Origin: Prorocentrum cordatum
Taxonomy: Eukaryota > Sar > Dinophyceae > Prorocentrales > Prorocentraceae
Direction of reading: 5' to 3'
Assembly (NCBI GenBank): GCA_963575745.1
Contig: CAUYUJ010021170.1
Location: 577,801-641,800, forward strand
Length of the DNA: 64,000 bases
A program made the position numbers and the translations under genes. Shown here in pieces: positions 20,401-32,771 of the stretch. Below the pieces are notes generated by a model. The model did no database searches. It had not been told where the DNA came from and was given only the letters and a program-made list of their open reading frames with translations. Position 1 is the stretch's first letter. Each line of letters begins with the position of its first letter.

Positions 20401-21465
20401 GCGTCTGAATACGCGCTGATGATCCCCATCCGCCCCCGCACGATGTTCCCAGATGCGCCAAGGCAGCGCCGAGACGCACCGACGCGACTCTGATATATCC
20501 CATTATGATAGAGAGGGGGTCGGCGGCAGGGGGCGAATCCCTTACGGATAACTGCTGAAAGCCAGCCACTCATGGCGGTCAAAACTCTATGGAACACGTA
20601 ATTAACCCTTGCCATTAATTATGAGCGCGCCAACCCGCACTGTCAGAGGCCGAGGATGCGGGTGAGATGTGACGAGTTCATCAAAGTGCCTTCTGGGCCT
20701 TTAGATACACCATCCGACGACCCCGAACAAGATGCCATTCAGGATGGCTCCCGAACGGCTCCAGCACGCCCTAGCGGCCTAACACAATGGCGCTCCCCCC
20801 TGGGGCCCTCGGGATCTCCTGGATCCCCTCCCGTGGGCCCTCCTGGGGCCCACCCTGGGCGATCGGATCCCCTTCTGGAGGCCCAGACAGAGACGCTCCC
20901 CGCGGAGCCTCTCCAGGAAGGGCGCTCCCTCACGGGGCCTCCTGGGGCCACCCTGGGTGAGCGGACCCCCTCTGGAGGCTGGAGGCCCAGGCAGAGACGC
21001 CCCCCGCGGAGCCTCTCCAGGAAGAGGGGGAGGGAGGGAGGGAGGGGGGAGAGAAGTCGGACGTCATGGCGTCCAGGGCGGACGCCACTGATGTCTGGGG
21101 GGCCCGGTCCCGGCCCAGGTCCCAGTCCCCAGTGGTTTCATGGGCCCCGAAGGAAAAAGCAGCAGGAAAGGAGGGGGGAGGGAGGGAGGGAGGGAGGCAG
21201 GGAGGCAGGGAGGGAGGAACAGAGGGAGGCAGGGAACGGGGTGATGGAGGGAGGGACGGGGGGAGGGAGGGAGGGAGGGAAGGGAGGGAGGGAGGGAGGA
21301 AAGGGGGGAGGAGGGAGGGAAGGGGGGGGAGGAGGGAGGGAGGGAGGAGGGGAGGAGAAAGGGAGGGAGGGAGGGAGGAGCCCCGCCCGGGGGACCCCCG
21401 GTGCGGGGTTTGCGCCTGCCCGACCCCTGCCCCAGCCAGGGCCCGGGCCGTCAACACCAAGGGGG
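20401..21465. repeat. unique flank, tandem 'CCTCTCCAGGAAG' duplication and GGGA repeats
   Basis: 20401-20700 shows nothing recognisable. 20835-21030 is a roughly 100-bp unit present twice (shared GCGGAGCCTCTCCAGGAAG). 21020-21380 is a GGGA/GGA purine tract. Frames on either strand are repeat translations. Confidence 0.65.
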
Positions 21466-21620
21466 CCCAGAAACACACCATTGAAGAGACGCAAATCTCA
21501 GGATTCCCCATATCTTCCCCTATTTTCTGGGTTTTCGTCTCCCCCCCCTTCCCACAGTTTCCCACATCTTCCTGGGAGTCGACGATTAATTGTGTCTGTG
21601 TGTTTTTTCCCTCCCGAAGC
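21466..21620 (+). repeat. dispersed repeat family R1, copy 1
   Basis: Contains the R1 order: ACACACC-type start, 'CTATTTTCTGGGTTTTCGTC', a C-run, 'TCCCACATCTTCCTGGGAGT', CGACGATTAATTGTGTCTG + TGTGTTTT and CCCTCC. Other copies: 52035-52105, 52319-52389, 55374-55505, 62938-63100 and a 3' stub at 57767-57800. Confidence 0.75.
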
Positions 21621-22317
21621 AAAACGACTCGGGATGAGAAACTGGCCCCGGGGAAGGGGAAGGGACTTCCGGGGATCGCGCATGGAAAAACATCGCAGGG
21701 GATACGGCGACCCCTGTCCCAGGCCTCACGGGGTTCTCGACGGGGCCAGGAATGTGGGGCCCAACCCCGGGATGTACGCTGGGGGGGCCGTCCATCCTCG
21801 AGAAGGGGTGCGCCCGAATAGCCCCCTATAGGGATGCATCCCAGGGTTGCCCTCCTTTCCTGCGCGGCTCTTTCTTCGTCTACGGAAATCGGGAGTCGGG
21901 GAAGAAAAACGGCGGTGGACAAACCTCCCTTTAGTAGACCTCCCCTTAATGAAAACGGCCTGGGACCGAAACCGACGGACCTGGACACGCAAAAATGACG
22001 GCCGCGACGCCCTCTCGCGAACCGAAAACGGCCAATTCCTTAATCGACGTGTCAGGGTAGGAGGTCTGTCCACCCCCGAGAAAAACCGCCCGCGAAACAA
22101 ACAGGCCATCGTGCGTCTGCTGGGGAGCAAGCCCGTGGCAGCGGCACCGCGGCGCGGCGGGCACGCCCTGCCCCCCCCCCCCCCGCCGCGCCGGTCTCTG
22201 GGCGCGCCTCGGCCATGCAGCCGCGGGGCATGTACACGGAGCCGTCGCCGGTGCCCTGGCGGATGGCGCCGCTCAGCCCCTTCGCGGCGGCTGGGCGGGA
22301 GCTCCTCCTCCCCGTCC
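21621..22317. other. no gene seen
   Basis: GC-rich sequence with several open frames on both strands and no recognisable domain. A C-run sits at 22171-22183. Confidence 0.5.
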
Positions 22318-22765
22318 TGCCCTCCTCCTCCTCCTCCTCCTCCTCCTCCTCCTCCTCCTCCTCCTCTCGTCCTCCTCCTCCTCCTCCTCCTCCTCCTCCT
22401 CCTCCTCCTCCTCCTCCTCGTCCACTCCTCCTCCTCTCGTCCTCCCTCCTCCTCTCGTCCTCCTCTCGTCCCCTCCTCACTCTCCTCCTCCTCCTCCTCT
22501 CCTCCTCCTCCTCCTCCTCCTCCTCCTCCTCCTCTCTCGTCGTCCTCCTCCTCCTCGTCCTCCTCCTCGTCGTGCTCCCTCCTCCTCCTCTCCTCCTCCT
22601 CTCCCCCTCCTCCCTCCTCCTCCTCCTTCTCCTCCTCCTCCTCCTCCTCCTCCTCCTCGTCCTCCTCCTCCTCCTCCTCCTCCTCCTCCTCCCTCTCCTC
22701 CTCCTCCTCCTCTTCCTCCTTCTCGTCCTCCCCGTCCTCGTCCTCGACCTCGTCCTCCCCCCCCT
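22318..22765. repeat. TCC microsatellite, about 440 bp
   Basis: Nearly pure polypyrimidine TCC/TCG/TCT repeat on the plus strand. Poly-Ser and poly-Glu frames across it are artefacts. Confidence 0.95.
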
Positions 22766-23330
22766 CTTTTCGTCGTCCTGAGGCGCTGAATTTTGGCGAC
22801 GACGGGGCTCGAGGCTCTGGGCCTCTGGGAACCTCGGGGGACGTGCCCATGGGCCTCTGGGGACCTCCGTGGACGCACCTCTTTGTACGTAATCCTGCAG
22901 GCTTGGAGGCTCCTCGATGTGAGGCGCGCCCCGTGGGAGGGGCCTCTCGCGGCCGCGCGGCCGCCAGCAGGTTGAACCACTGCCCCCCTGTGGGTCTCAG
23001 CATCGATGCTGTGGCAGAGTGCGTGCTCGCGGTTGCGGCCGCAGGCAGATCGAACAATTGCCCCGGGGTGGGTCTCAGGTTGACTTTTTTGTGGGGAGCG
23101 TCGCACAACGAGCGGCGTCCTTACTTTTCTAGGCCCTAATCGAGTCCCCTATAGCGCCATTCTACAAGGGCTCGCGACGTGAATGGGGGCCCTGGACCGA
23201 TCCAAACCTGCAGCGTCGCACAACAACGGCGGCCATAATTCCGGGCGTTTCTCGAGCCCGAGCGCCATTAAAACAGGGCTCGCGACGTGATGGGGGGCCC
23301 TGAGGGCACAGTCCATGGCGTTCCGAGGCC
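22766..23330. repeat. two short tandem duplications
   Basis: 22960-23085: two roughly 80-bp copies sharing GCGGCCGC, 'TGAAC-A-TGCCCC' and GTGGGTCTCAG. 23098-23325: two roughly 115-bp copies sharing GCGTCGCACAAC, GCGCCATT and GGGCTCGCGACGTGA. No coding sequence. Confidence 0.65.
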
Positions 23331-24400
23331 CACGTGTGGAGAATGTCGCACCATCGGAAACCTAGGTCCTCTGGTCGGTCTGTCGGAGGGAGTGCCGGCG
23401 CAAGGGTCACGTAATGCATCTGCATGTGTAGATTCCCCTTTGCGTTTCTCACCGGGGACCCCACACAGTCATTTGCCCCACTATGGATGTTTAATCCCTG
23501 TGATGCACCTCTGTGGATATGTGATCCCTGTGATGCAACACCCAACATCTGTGGTACATGCTCCGCGGGGCAAACGTTGTTGTGAGAACTGCGTGGGGTA
23601 AGCCGTGGAGCAGGCTGTGCAAAGGGAGCAACGTGGTGTAAGCTATGTGGTGCAAGCTGCGCGGTGCAATCTATGTGGCGCCAGCTGTGTGGCGCAAGCT
23701 CTGTGGTGCAATGTTTGCGGCCGCCACGACGCGCCAACACGCGGCCGTCAGGCGAACCCTCGGCAACCCCACCCAAGGCACGGGGCGTCTATAAGGCGCC
23801 CACATGGCGCCCACGGGCCACACGTCATCGTGGCGAACCTTCAGCAAACCCAGTCACGTATGTACAAGCGAACCTACCTTGTGCATTATACGGGCTTGTG
23901 CAATGTATGATGTACACTCTGGATGGTGCGCACATGCGCTGCAATCTCTGCGGCGCATTCCGAGCGGAGCAAGATGTGTAAACTTCGTTGTGCAATGCAT
24001 GTGGGGCAACTCACGCGTGGCAGTTGTAACTGTCAGCTCTAATGCTCGCGCAAACACCCCACCCTCCCCCCGCAAATTGTTTCGCACATCCCATTCGGCT
24101 ACGACTGCGGCTCCATTTTGAAAAGTTGCTGACGCATCGCTGAGGCCGCAAATGCGCGCCAGCTGTCGCGCAGATCGGCCAGCTAGTTTGGCACGAACGC
24201 GGCAATGGTCCAGAAGATGGTGCTGATAATGGTGATGCCGATGCTGATTATGATGGCAACGGCACTGATGACGCTGACGACGATACTGGAATACTGGCGA
24301 TTGCGATGATGAGGAATGTGAGACTGTGCGCGCCTGCAGAATCAAGGCATACTGACATGATCACGACGCGCGCGTCATAGCGCGCGCGCGTGGCCAGCGC
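23331..24400. repeat. mostly unique, with a GTGGTGCAAGC minisatellite
   Basis: 23630-23725 repeats a 12-14-bp unit 'GTGGTGCAAGCTaT'. Related words recur to about 23960. Several frames of about 100 codons exist but none shows a domain. 24210-24290 has GAT/CTG triplets. Confidence 0.5.
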
Positions 24401-25037
24401 TGTATGATTTGGAAGGGTTCGTGGTCACGCGAGGGTGGCTAAACATTTTCGACAAGCGCGCGCGAATGGCCAGGATGGTCTTGTCTTGCTGCGTGAAAGA
24501 AAGCAACGGTTTCCTTGCTATTTCAAGGAGTTCGAACGCGCAGAAGTCTGACGTTTTGCATGATCAAGTAGTAGTCTTCATTGACCAAGTTTTTGACTAG
24601 CCATGTCTTGATGTGGCTCGAGAGCCCAAGGCGTTTGACCGGCGGCTGATGTAATCGCGCGGTGGTGCGCGCGCGTGGACGTTGTTGCATGTGTTGCCCG
24701 GGGATCTTGAACAAACGATTTCTCAGGATGAGCCAGGGTGCGCACATGGTATGTCTCGGCAGGAGGGAGGGGGAGTGTCGAAATCGCCCCCCTTGGGTTG
24801 GTATGACAACTGATGCAGCAGCGATGGCGTGGACCGCTGGGACCTCCCCAGCGCGTCTCAAAGGTCGCGCTGGCGCGCGGGCACGACAGTGCGGGGTGGT
24901 GCGTCGGGCGGGCCCACTATTGTGGTGACGGCGGCAACGGCGGCAACGATGATGACAATATTGATGGATATGGCGATAGTGAGGTTGACGACGGCAAGGC
25001 CAATGTCGGCGCAACGGCTGGCAACGACGATGACGAC

Positions 25038-25068
<31 letters not shown>

Positions 25069-25085
25069 GTGATGACGATGATGAC

Positions 25086-25128
<43 letters not shown>

Positions 25129-26097
25129 GTACCAGCGGGTCGGTGATGCCGTTATTGTGATGACGATGGCGGTAATGGCGGCGATTGAGGATGACGACAA
25201 TGGTGGTGATGCGATGGTGCTGATGCGTGTGATCAGGAAGTGCGCGCGCCGAAATTCATGGCACTTGGCAGACTGTCGCCGATGTTTCACATGTGTTTGA
25301 AGAGCTCTGCCCTGAACTGCTTCGGTTAAACATGGCTCTGGAAGGATTGCGGCACGCGCGAATGTCGGCGTGCGCATGTGGCCCGCATGGTACCCTCGTG
25401 ATACGGGTTCATGCACTGGGCGCGTGCTTGATCAACGCGGATGCACCGCGTGTTCAGATGTCAATGCGGGTTCGAGGCGAGATTGCCGAACTCATATTGT
25501 TTTCCAAGTGATTCAGCAACTGCGCGCTGGCAGAACAGCTTAAACCTTTCCACCGTTGGTGGTCGCCAGCGCTGATCGCGTGGTTGCCGTTGGCCAATGG
25601 TTTATATTTTTCGTCGCGTGGCTGCTGACCGCCAACGTTTACCATGTCAACAATTGGTCATGGCATGTCGCAACGCATGGACCGATAACGTGTTTGACAC
25701 GATTTCCGCATGTGCGCGCCTGTGGACTTCGTGGTACAATGGAGGCCAATCCACAGGAAACCTTCCGCAATAAATCCAACCCTGAGACCCCAGGACAGCC
25801 ATTGATTTTTTATGTGGGAACGTCACGCTTTCCATAGCAAAACCATCGAAATCCAAGAAACCCAGGGCACCCTGGAGGCAAGCAAGGTGTTTCTTGGCAT
25901 GGCCCCCCACTGTACTGTTGCTGGGGAGTCTTGGACAATGATGTTTCTGAAGAAGCGAGTGCGCGCATGGTGTTATGTGACAGGCATGGCGGGGGGGGCG
26001 ATACCAGCCTGGCTGGCATGGTATGGTTTCATTAGTAAAATGAGCGATGGGGCAGCAAAATCACAACGAACAGGTGAGCGGTGAACCCTGGGCGTGG

Positions 26098-26136
<39 letters not shown>

Positions 26137-26349
26137 TGCGCGTGTGTGTGTGTGTGTGTCCGTGTGCGCGTCAGAGTTTTATGGTTGGGTATTGCATGTG
26201 GTAGTAATCATCGATAAGGATGCAAGGGCCTTGGAAGGCCATGCCGACACTTTTCGAGCGGGGCGCGGCCAACGAGCGTGGCCAAGGATGGGCCGAAGGT
26301 AAAGGATGCAAGGGAAACATTGGAAAGTCGCTCATACTTACTATCAGTT
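24401..26349. other. no gene seen; GAT and TG microsatellites
   Basis: A GAT/GAC microsatellite spans about 25025-25130 and a TG repeat about 26097-26160. Composition is lower in GC than the neighbours. No frame carries a recognisable domain. Confidence 0.5.
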
Positions 26350-26890
26350 TTGACTATGTGTGGTGCAAGCTGTGCAATGCAAACTCTGAGGTGCAAGATG
26401 TGGGGTAACCCACGTGGTGCAGACTATGTGATGGAAACTATGTCGTGGCGCAAGCTGCGGCGCAAGCTGCGTGGCGCCTTTGCAGTGTCAACCCTGTACA
26501 TAACACGGCATGGACCCACGATCGACGTGTGCGCCAGCTGTAGTGGCAACTGCCCGTACTACCTGTGGACGACTGGCCGCGCCGCCGTTTGGGCCCTGTC
26601 TCCCACCAGTTCTTGGGATGGTCGCCAGGCAGTTCTTGGGACGGTCGCCCGCTGTGGGATTTCTCCCCGTCTGATGTGGGATCACTCCCCCGGGCAGCAG
26701 CACTGCGAAACCTCGGCACACCTGGGCAACACACGAGGCACCCACGAGGCGCCGGCAGGTGGCAACTGGTGGCAACGTCGCAAAGCCTCGCCACACCCAG
26801 CCAGCACACGAAGCGCCCACGAGGCGCCAGCGGGCGGCAACGAGCGGCAACGCGGCGAAACCTCAGCACACCCGTCGAATCCCATGGGCA
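26350..26890. repeat. GTGGTGCAAGC repeats, then a 75-bp tandem repeat
   Basis: 26355-26485 has the GTGGTGCAAGC family again. 26705-26880 has a roughly 75-bp unit in 2.3 copies ('GCGAAACCTC-GCACACC...CCCACGAGGCGCC-GC-GG-GGCAAC'). Confidence 0.65.
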
Positions 26891-28959
26891 ACGCAAGGGA
26901 AGTAGACCAGGCGTTCAAGCACTGACTAGGGAATCCCCGCTCACTGATGCCTATATTCAACGGGTGTATTCTGGCTTACGTTGGGCTCCTCCGCTCGTAA
27001 TTGACGTGCTCGCCAGCCACATCTTGCCCAGTGACTGGGGCACTGGCTGTGGTCATTCTGGCCCCAACTGCTTCTCCACATCTCAGCGCTGCCTGCGCTT
27101 GCTTCTTCACTGCGTATGAGGATGCACATCTTGCCTTGGACGAAGGTGGTCCCAGCTGGAGCACCACTTGCCAAGCAGACGGATAGTGCTGCTGCTTCCT
27201 TGCAGGACGGCGGTCAGCTGCTGCTGCAGCGCAGCTTCGCGAACCGCATGCCGTGGTTCCCACCAGCACTGCGTGCGGCTCTGGCTCCGGCTGCACCAGT
27301 GCGCGGGTGTCCTGGCGGAGGCAGCCACAGGCGCAGCGTGGAGATTGCTGGGGACGCCCACGGAGACCGACGCCGGCGACGACTACGAGGACCGATCGAC
27401 GTCGGCGAGGACGACGGACGATCGACGAGGACATCCGAGGCGCGGCGGGCGCGCCCCGAGGGGCCTGGCACAGGATCCCGAGCGCCTCCCTCTGCCGCGC
27501 CTCGGGCGCGCCCCTGGGCCCGAAGTAGAGGGGGTAGGCCAGCCGCCTGCACAGAGCGGCGCGACGACGACGGCGGCGCGACAGCGGAAGCACACCCCTG
27601 GACAAGACTATCGGCGGCGAGCGAGCGGGGAAAGCGAGAAGGAGAAGACCTTCTCAGAAGGCGGCGGGACTTCTCAGAAGCCCTCGCGCCTTCTGGAAGG
27701 TTTTCTCTGTCTTCGGGGACGGCTTAGGAAACTTCTCAGGAGGCTGGAGGACGTCCGAGCCTTCTGAGAAGGCCCGCCACTTCTTACTTCCCCCTGGGCT
27801 CGCCGCCGAGTCTAGGGATCGAGCTTTGACTCGGCAAGAGCCCGTTGTTGTAGTGTTCGCGAGAACGCCCGTGACAGGCCCCGCCCCCCCTCTCTTTGCA
27901 TCTCCCCCTGGTCGCGATTCGCGCCAACGCCGTGTGATAATCAGCCGTTCCCAAGCATTCCCAGACGGCGCCGGCGCAAATCGTGACGTAACCAGACCCT
28001 CCCCCTCTCCAACCCCCTTCCGGTCACACCCATCACCGCAAGAGGAAACAACGGTATCCAGCCATGAGCGGTCCTTACATCTTGGCACCGCAGGAACGCC
28101 TAATAATCCGACGGTCTGCTTATTTATCCGTGGCCCAAGACCCATTCTCCGATCATTTGTGTACCTGATTGTCGTGAGCCCCGGGAACGGACCTCGCGGG
28201 CCGAAGTCTAGGAAACAACGCCAGTTGACAAAAAATGTGATCTGGAAAGAACGGCGGAACGGCCTCTGCAGCCCGTTTCCCCGCCCCAGGGGGCGCCAAA
28301 GGGGATGAAAAGCCAGGCACAGGAAAGGGACCGAAGCACGGGGAGCCCTCTCCACCGAAAGTGTCAACGTAGGAGGAGAGGGAAGGGAAGACAAGGAATG
28401 GGAAGCTGTCGTGAAACGTCATAGGTATCAGGCGGGCACTTTACTGACAGCGTGGGCGCTGACAGGACGGGCTTGTCAAAGAGGCTTGGGCCCTTCTCGA
28501 GGAGAATATGGCAAGAGCGTTCGAATTGCATCGGTCCCTTCTGCTCCTACCCTGTCTTCCTGCATGAGCCTCAGTTGTGTATAATCCTCTTCTGCTGCTC
28601 CTCCGCATGTTCCTCTTTATTGTTCTCTTCCTCATGCACCTCCGCATCAACGTCCTTTTCGTTATCATCCTCCTCCCCCTCCTGCCTCATCCTCCTCTTC
28701 TACCGACCCCTCCCCTCGACCACAACCTCTTCTCATCGCCCCGAACCTCTGGAAACTTGTGGGAATCTTCAAACACATTCGAGAATCTCCTCGCCCGTCC
28801 TCCATCCCCAGCCCCCGGAGAGGCCCCCAAATACCACTGACACTCCTTAGAATCCCCTGAACTCCGATCTCTCAACCCTCTCCCCCTCATCGTCGTCATC
28901 CTCCTCCTCCTGAGGACAAGGCTGCAGAAGGTGTTCATTGTACTAACGCGATGCCCTCG
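26891..28959. other. no recognisable gene
   Basis: Open frames of about 200-250 codons exist on both strands (for example 27168-27767 + and 27654-28394 -). They overlap each other, have skewed Arg/Pro/Ser composition and no domain. 27640-27770 has repeated CTTCTCAGAAG-type palindromes. 28570-28720 is pyrimidine-rich. Confidence 0.4.
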
Positions 28960-29056
28960 CTGATCATCATCCTGGACTTCGCTGGGGGAAGGGCGAGACG
29001 ATACTCAAGTAGACACTTCCTCCTCCACCTCTATCATCATCCTCTCCCTCCCCCCC

Positions 29057-29097
<41 letters not shown>

Positions 29098-29280
29098 ATA
29101 ATATTCCCTCTCCCCCCCTTCCCTCTTCCAGCTCCTACCACTCCCTCCCTCCCTCCCTCCCTCCCTCCTTTCCCCCCCCCCCCCTCATCAATGGAGGATG
29201 AAGGAAAGGAGGTGGAGAAAGAGGAGGAGGAGGAGGAGAAGAAAGAGGAGGAGGAGGAGGAGGAGGACCACTGCAAACCA
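28960..29280. repeat. pyrimidine then purine microsatellites
   Basis: A TC repeat (29060-29093), CCCT repeats (29145-29168) and a GGA/GAA block (29190-29270). No gene. Confidence 0.85.
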
Positions 29281-29319
29281 AAGACTCATCAACGATATTG
29301 GAATCAACGAAGGAAGTGT

Positions 29320-30390
29320 CCCCAATTCCATGGACCTCAGCGCCAGGAGTCACTGTTATTGATGCGTCTTGACGTTCCTGGCGCGTGCCAGAACACCATT
29401 CCTGGGTCTTCAACATCACGGACCAATATACATATTGCACCCTGACAGTCCGACACCGTGCCCAAACACAATTTCTGGAACGTCAATCATGCGAATCCTT
29501 GAAACTGATGCACCCTCTTCAAATACATGTGCGCGACGCTGATACGAAAAACACATGTTGAAAACAATTCTCCTTCCATCCTCGAAACTCTTGCAACGTG
29601 AAAGACGAGTGTGCACGTTGCTAAGGCGAAATCCAGATGTTGAAAACGACGCGTCCTCCATCCGTGAAGCCCTTGCAAAGTTGCGCCCAGTAACACGAAT
29701 GCGCGCGGCGTTAAGGCGAGCACCGCATTTTGAGAACTGCCCGCTCTCCATTCGCGAAGCGCTTGCAATGTGTTAAAACGGATGTGCGCTGAGCTAAGGC
29801 GAGAGCAGCATGCTCTTCGTACGCACGTGCAGCGGGCTGTCTATGCTCAAGCCAGTGCAAGCAAGTATCTCAGCATTGGCCGCGCATCCAGATACGCACT
29901 GGGGACATCCATCACAATCAAAGAACATCTTCGCCGCAAACCACCCCTGCACAATCGTGGTGTATTTCTATGTGGCATGTCTTGCCCCCTGCAAAACATC
30001 TCGGGGAACACTCCCCATACCTCTCCTGGGGCGCAGGAAGATGGGGCCGGGCAGAAAACGGAACGCCGTTCTAAAACTGGTCCGTCTTGACACCCGCCCT
30101 CCATCCGTGAAGCTTTTGCAATTTGTTAATGCCGAACGTTTTCCTTGGGTGGAGGGCAAAGGGTGAAATCTGAAATGCCGTTTCGATTGATCTTCTAGGC
30201 TTGAATCTGCTCAGGTGAATCACAAGACGGATCGGATGGATTTTCGAGGTGCAAGCGCCCACATGGATTTCACCCTGAACCCTCCACCCGAAGGAAACGC
30301 TCAGTAATAAGAATGTGCGCGGCGCTGGGGCGAGAACCACATTTTGAAAACGGCCCGCCCCCATCCTTGAAACTCTCACAGATCTGAAGC
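29320..30390. repeat. composite minisatellite locus A (about 65-bp and 85-bp units)
   Basis: 29325-29495 repeats 'CGTGCCAGAACACCATTCCT' with TTCAAC and TCCTGAC words at about 65-bp spacing. 29505-29815 repeats 'GTGCGCGGCGCTAAGGCGAG' + 'CATTTTGAAAAC' + 'CCTCCATCCGTGAAGC' at about 85 bp. Further units lie at 30095-30130 and 30303-30385. The same two-part order recurs at 62450-62815. Confidence 0.65.
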
Positions 30391-30503
30391 TTAAGGCTCA
30401 TAATTGGTGAGGGAGTCTCAGGCGAAACGCCCGGCCCTCCCTTTCGACCGGCCTCGGGGCGCGACAGGGAGGACCCTTGTTTAGAAGGACATGGACTGGA
30501 GAA

Positions 30504-30534
<31 letters not shown>

Positions 30535-30648
30535 AGGAGGAGGAGGAGGAGGAGGAGGAGGAGGAGGAGAGCCCTTCTGGCACAGGTTGCCCTGTGTCAC
30601 GGGCTTTCCAGGCGCTGCCGCCCCGCCCCACCCCCGCCCTCTTCTGCG
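30391..30648. repeat. GGA microsatellite with flanks
   Basis: GGA repeat at about 30500-30570. The flanks show no gene; the segment may hold the 5' region of the following frame. Confidence 0.7.
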
Positions 30649-31548
30649 ATGGTCGTCGCTGCCCGGCTGGATTTCGTCCTTGGCATGGTCGAGACCGGTG
30701 CTCAGGTGATGTTCTCCTACCTCCCCAATGCGGACTCCGGCAAGTTGAAGGTAAAGATTCTCATCCGCGAGACCGGGCAGCCCCCATGCGTGTTGTTCAA
30801 GACCCACGGTGTTGAGCAAGTGCAATTTTTGCGCCAACTCGTTTCTTTATTTTCTGTGGTCGATCGTGGACACAAGCACACAGACGGGACCATGGAAATT
30901 TGCATGTGGTTCACCCCGCATAAGTCAGTACTGCTACGACATGACGCTCTGGAATTCACACCATCGTGCGAAGGTGGGAGCCCCTTCCGTCGTGGGCTGC
31001 CTCTTCATGGCCGTGTGCGGCGTGGCACGCCTCTCCCGAGCAGGGCTCCTTCTCCAAGGTCCAGCTCGTGTTCGTCCGCTCCAGAGGCGGAGAACATGCC
31101 TTCGGCAGCTGCGGAGGCGGGAGCCTCCTCGACAGCGCACACTTGGGAGAGAAAGATCAAGGCCGCCAAATGGGTGGAGCACCAGGAGCTGCTGCTAGCC
31201 CGAGCTGTGGCCATGTTTCAGTATGAGTGCGCCCCGATAGCTGAGAAGGAGGACGTGACCCAGGCGACGGTCTCCTTTGAGGTGCTGTCCAGGGCGATCG
31301 AGGAGTTCCCGAAGAAAGTGCTGAAGGACTCCTGCTATTTCGTCAAGTCCTTTGGCAAGGAGGTTCTGGAAGAAAGCTGGATCTATGCAGTTCGCGGGTT
31401 GGAGGCCATATGGACCCCTGGAGAGCCGATTCCATACCAGGAGGTATTGCTTAGTATGTTCTTGCCATTCGTAGCCAAGATCCAGATGCTAGGGTACAGT
31501 AGTTGCAAGCACACCGCAGGCACTTGGAAAGTGACAGTAACTTGGTAG
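30649..31548 (+). CDS. hypothetical protein, 299 codons, no recognised family
   Basis: ATG 30649 to TAG 31546-31548, uninterrupted and without simple repeats, which is unusual here. N-terminal part: LDFVLGMVETGAQVMFSYLP, KLKVKILIRETGQPP, then VEQVQFLRQLVSLFSVVDRG. A Ser/Pro/Arg-rich middle (about residues 105-145) is typical of a linker. The C-terminal part is helical: ERKIKAAKWVEHQELLLARA, VSFEVLSRAIEEFPKKVLKD, FVKSFGKEVLEESWIYAVRG, and FLPFVAKIQMLGYSSC. No signal peptide or clear membrane segment. It could be a real gene, or two exons with the middle as read-through intron. Upstream is a GGA repeat and downstream nothing recognisable. Confidence 0.45.
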   Translation: MVVAARLDFVLGMVETGAQVMFSYLPNADSGKLKVKILIRETGQPPCVLFKTHGVEQVQFLRQLVSLFSVVDRGHKHTDGTMEICMWFTPHKSVLLRHDALEFTPSCEGGSPFRRGLPLHGRVRRGTPLPSRAPSPRSSSCSSAPEAENMPSAAAEAGASSTAHTWERKIKAAKWVEHQELLLARAVAMFQYECAPIAEKEDVTQATVSFEVLSRAIEEFPKKVLKDSCYFVKSFGKEVLEESWIYAVRGLEAIWTPGEPIPYQEVLLSMFLPFVAKIQMLGYSSCKHTAGTWKVTVTW

Positions 31549-32585
31549 CCTGGAGTGCCGAGCGTCAGCCTCAATTGTGAGGGCCGCCGGATAGCAGCTG
31601 TCCAGTCGGCGCGTTGCAGTTGGTTTCGGCGCTGGTCGCTTGCTGGACGTGGCTCGTTGTTCTGGCTCCTGGCCTGCGGCCTGGCCCTTGGGGGCCTCTT
31701 GTCCTGGGGTGTCGTGGTGGTCCAGTGCCAGTGCTCCCCCCTTGCGGCCTCCCTTTCTCCTTGTCTTCTGTCTTCCTCCCTTGCGTCTCCCCTCTTGGGG
31801 GGGTGCTATGGCGCTGGGCCCTTGCTCTTTTGGTTTCGGGGGCTCCGGGGACCCTCGTCGCCACGTCTCTTTCCTGCCTTGTCTCTCATCCGCATCCGTA
31901 TGGGACCCAGACTCTGTCCCTTAGAGCCGAGCGAGCGAGCGAGCGAGCGAGGAGGAGGAGGAGGAGGAGGAGGAGCAGGAGGAGAAAGCTGCTGAGGCTG
32001 CTGATGACGCGGGCGGTTCTCTTTCCGCCCCTGGCCGCGCGCCTTGACCGAAGGAGGCTGAACCGCCTGCAGTCCCAGGGCCACACCCACGAAGAGGCGC
32101 CAACGGGCCACGCCGAACCCGAACGGGCCCCCGACGGGCCAACAGAAAAAAAAGAGGGGACCTCAAAACACCAGGAGGCCCATCCAAGCCCGCTCAAGGC
32201 CGCTGCGATCTGCGAACTCGTCGCTGGTTTCGAGGGTTGCTGTCGGGGCCAGCGTAGCGACGTCAAACCCAAGTTCAGATTTTGATATCGCCATTCCTGT
32301 GGGGGCTGCGAACCGTGAAGCGAACGCCACGTTCGAGGGCTGCTGGGCGGCCCAGTGCGAACCTCCATCATTCCTTTGTCTTTCTTTCGGTATCCTGCGA
32401 GTCGTGCAGCGCGCGAGCCTCCCACGTGGCACGACAACTGGCGGTTCTTGCGATGTTAACATCCCTGACCATTGGGCCCGTTCTCCGGGAGCCTCGGCGC
32501 GCAGAGCCCCTTCAGAGGCCCAGGAGGGCCCTCGCAGCCTCGACTGCCTCTTGGAGCTCCGCCTGCTGGCCAACACCATCCGCAG
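31549..32585. other. no recognisable gene
   Basis: GC-rich; includes CGAG repeats (31929-31950) followed by GGA (31951-31985). Frames of about 100-220 codons on both strands lack domains. Confidence 0.45.
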
Positions 32586-32650
32586 ACAGGAGGAGGAGCA
32601 GGGGGAGGAGGAGGGGGAGGAGGAGGAGGAGGAGGAGCAGGAGGAGGAGA

Positions 32651-32733
<83 letters not shown>

Positions 32734-32771
32734 GATGACGATGATGATGATGATGATGATGATGACGATGG
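32586..32771. repeat. GGA then GAT microsatellite
   Basis: GGA/GGG repeat 32586-32650 and GAT repeat 32651-32771. GAT repeats resume immediately after 33568, so the following element sits inside this microsatellite. Confidence 0.95.

Noticed and set aside
21726-23108. 460-codon minus-strand acidic open frame
   Set aside because: It crosses the TCC microsatellite at 22318-22765; the Glu-rich core is a repeat translation.
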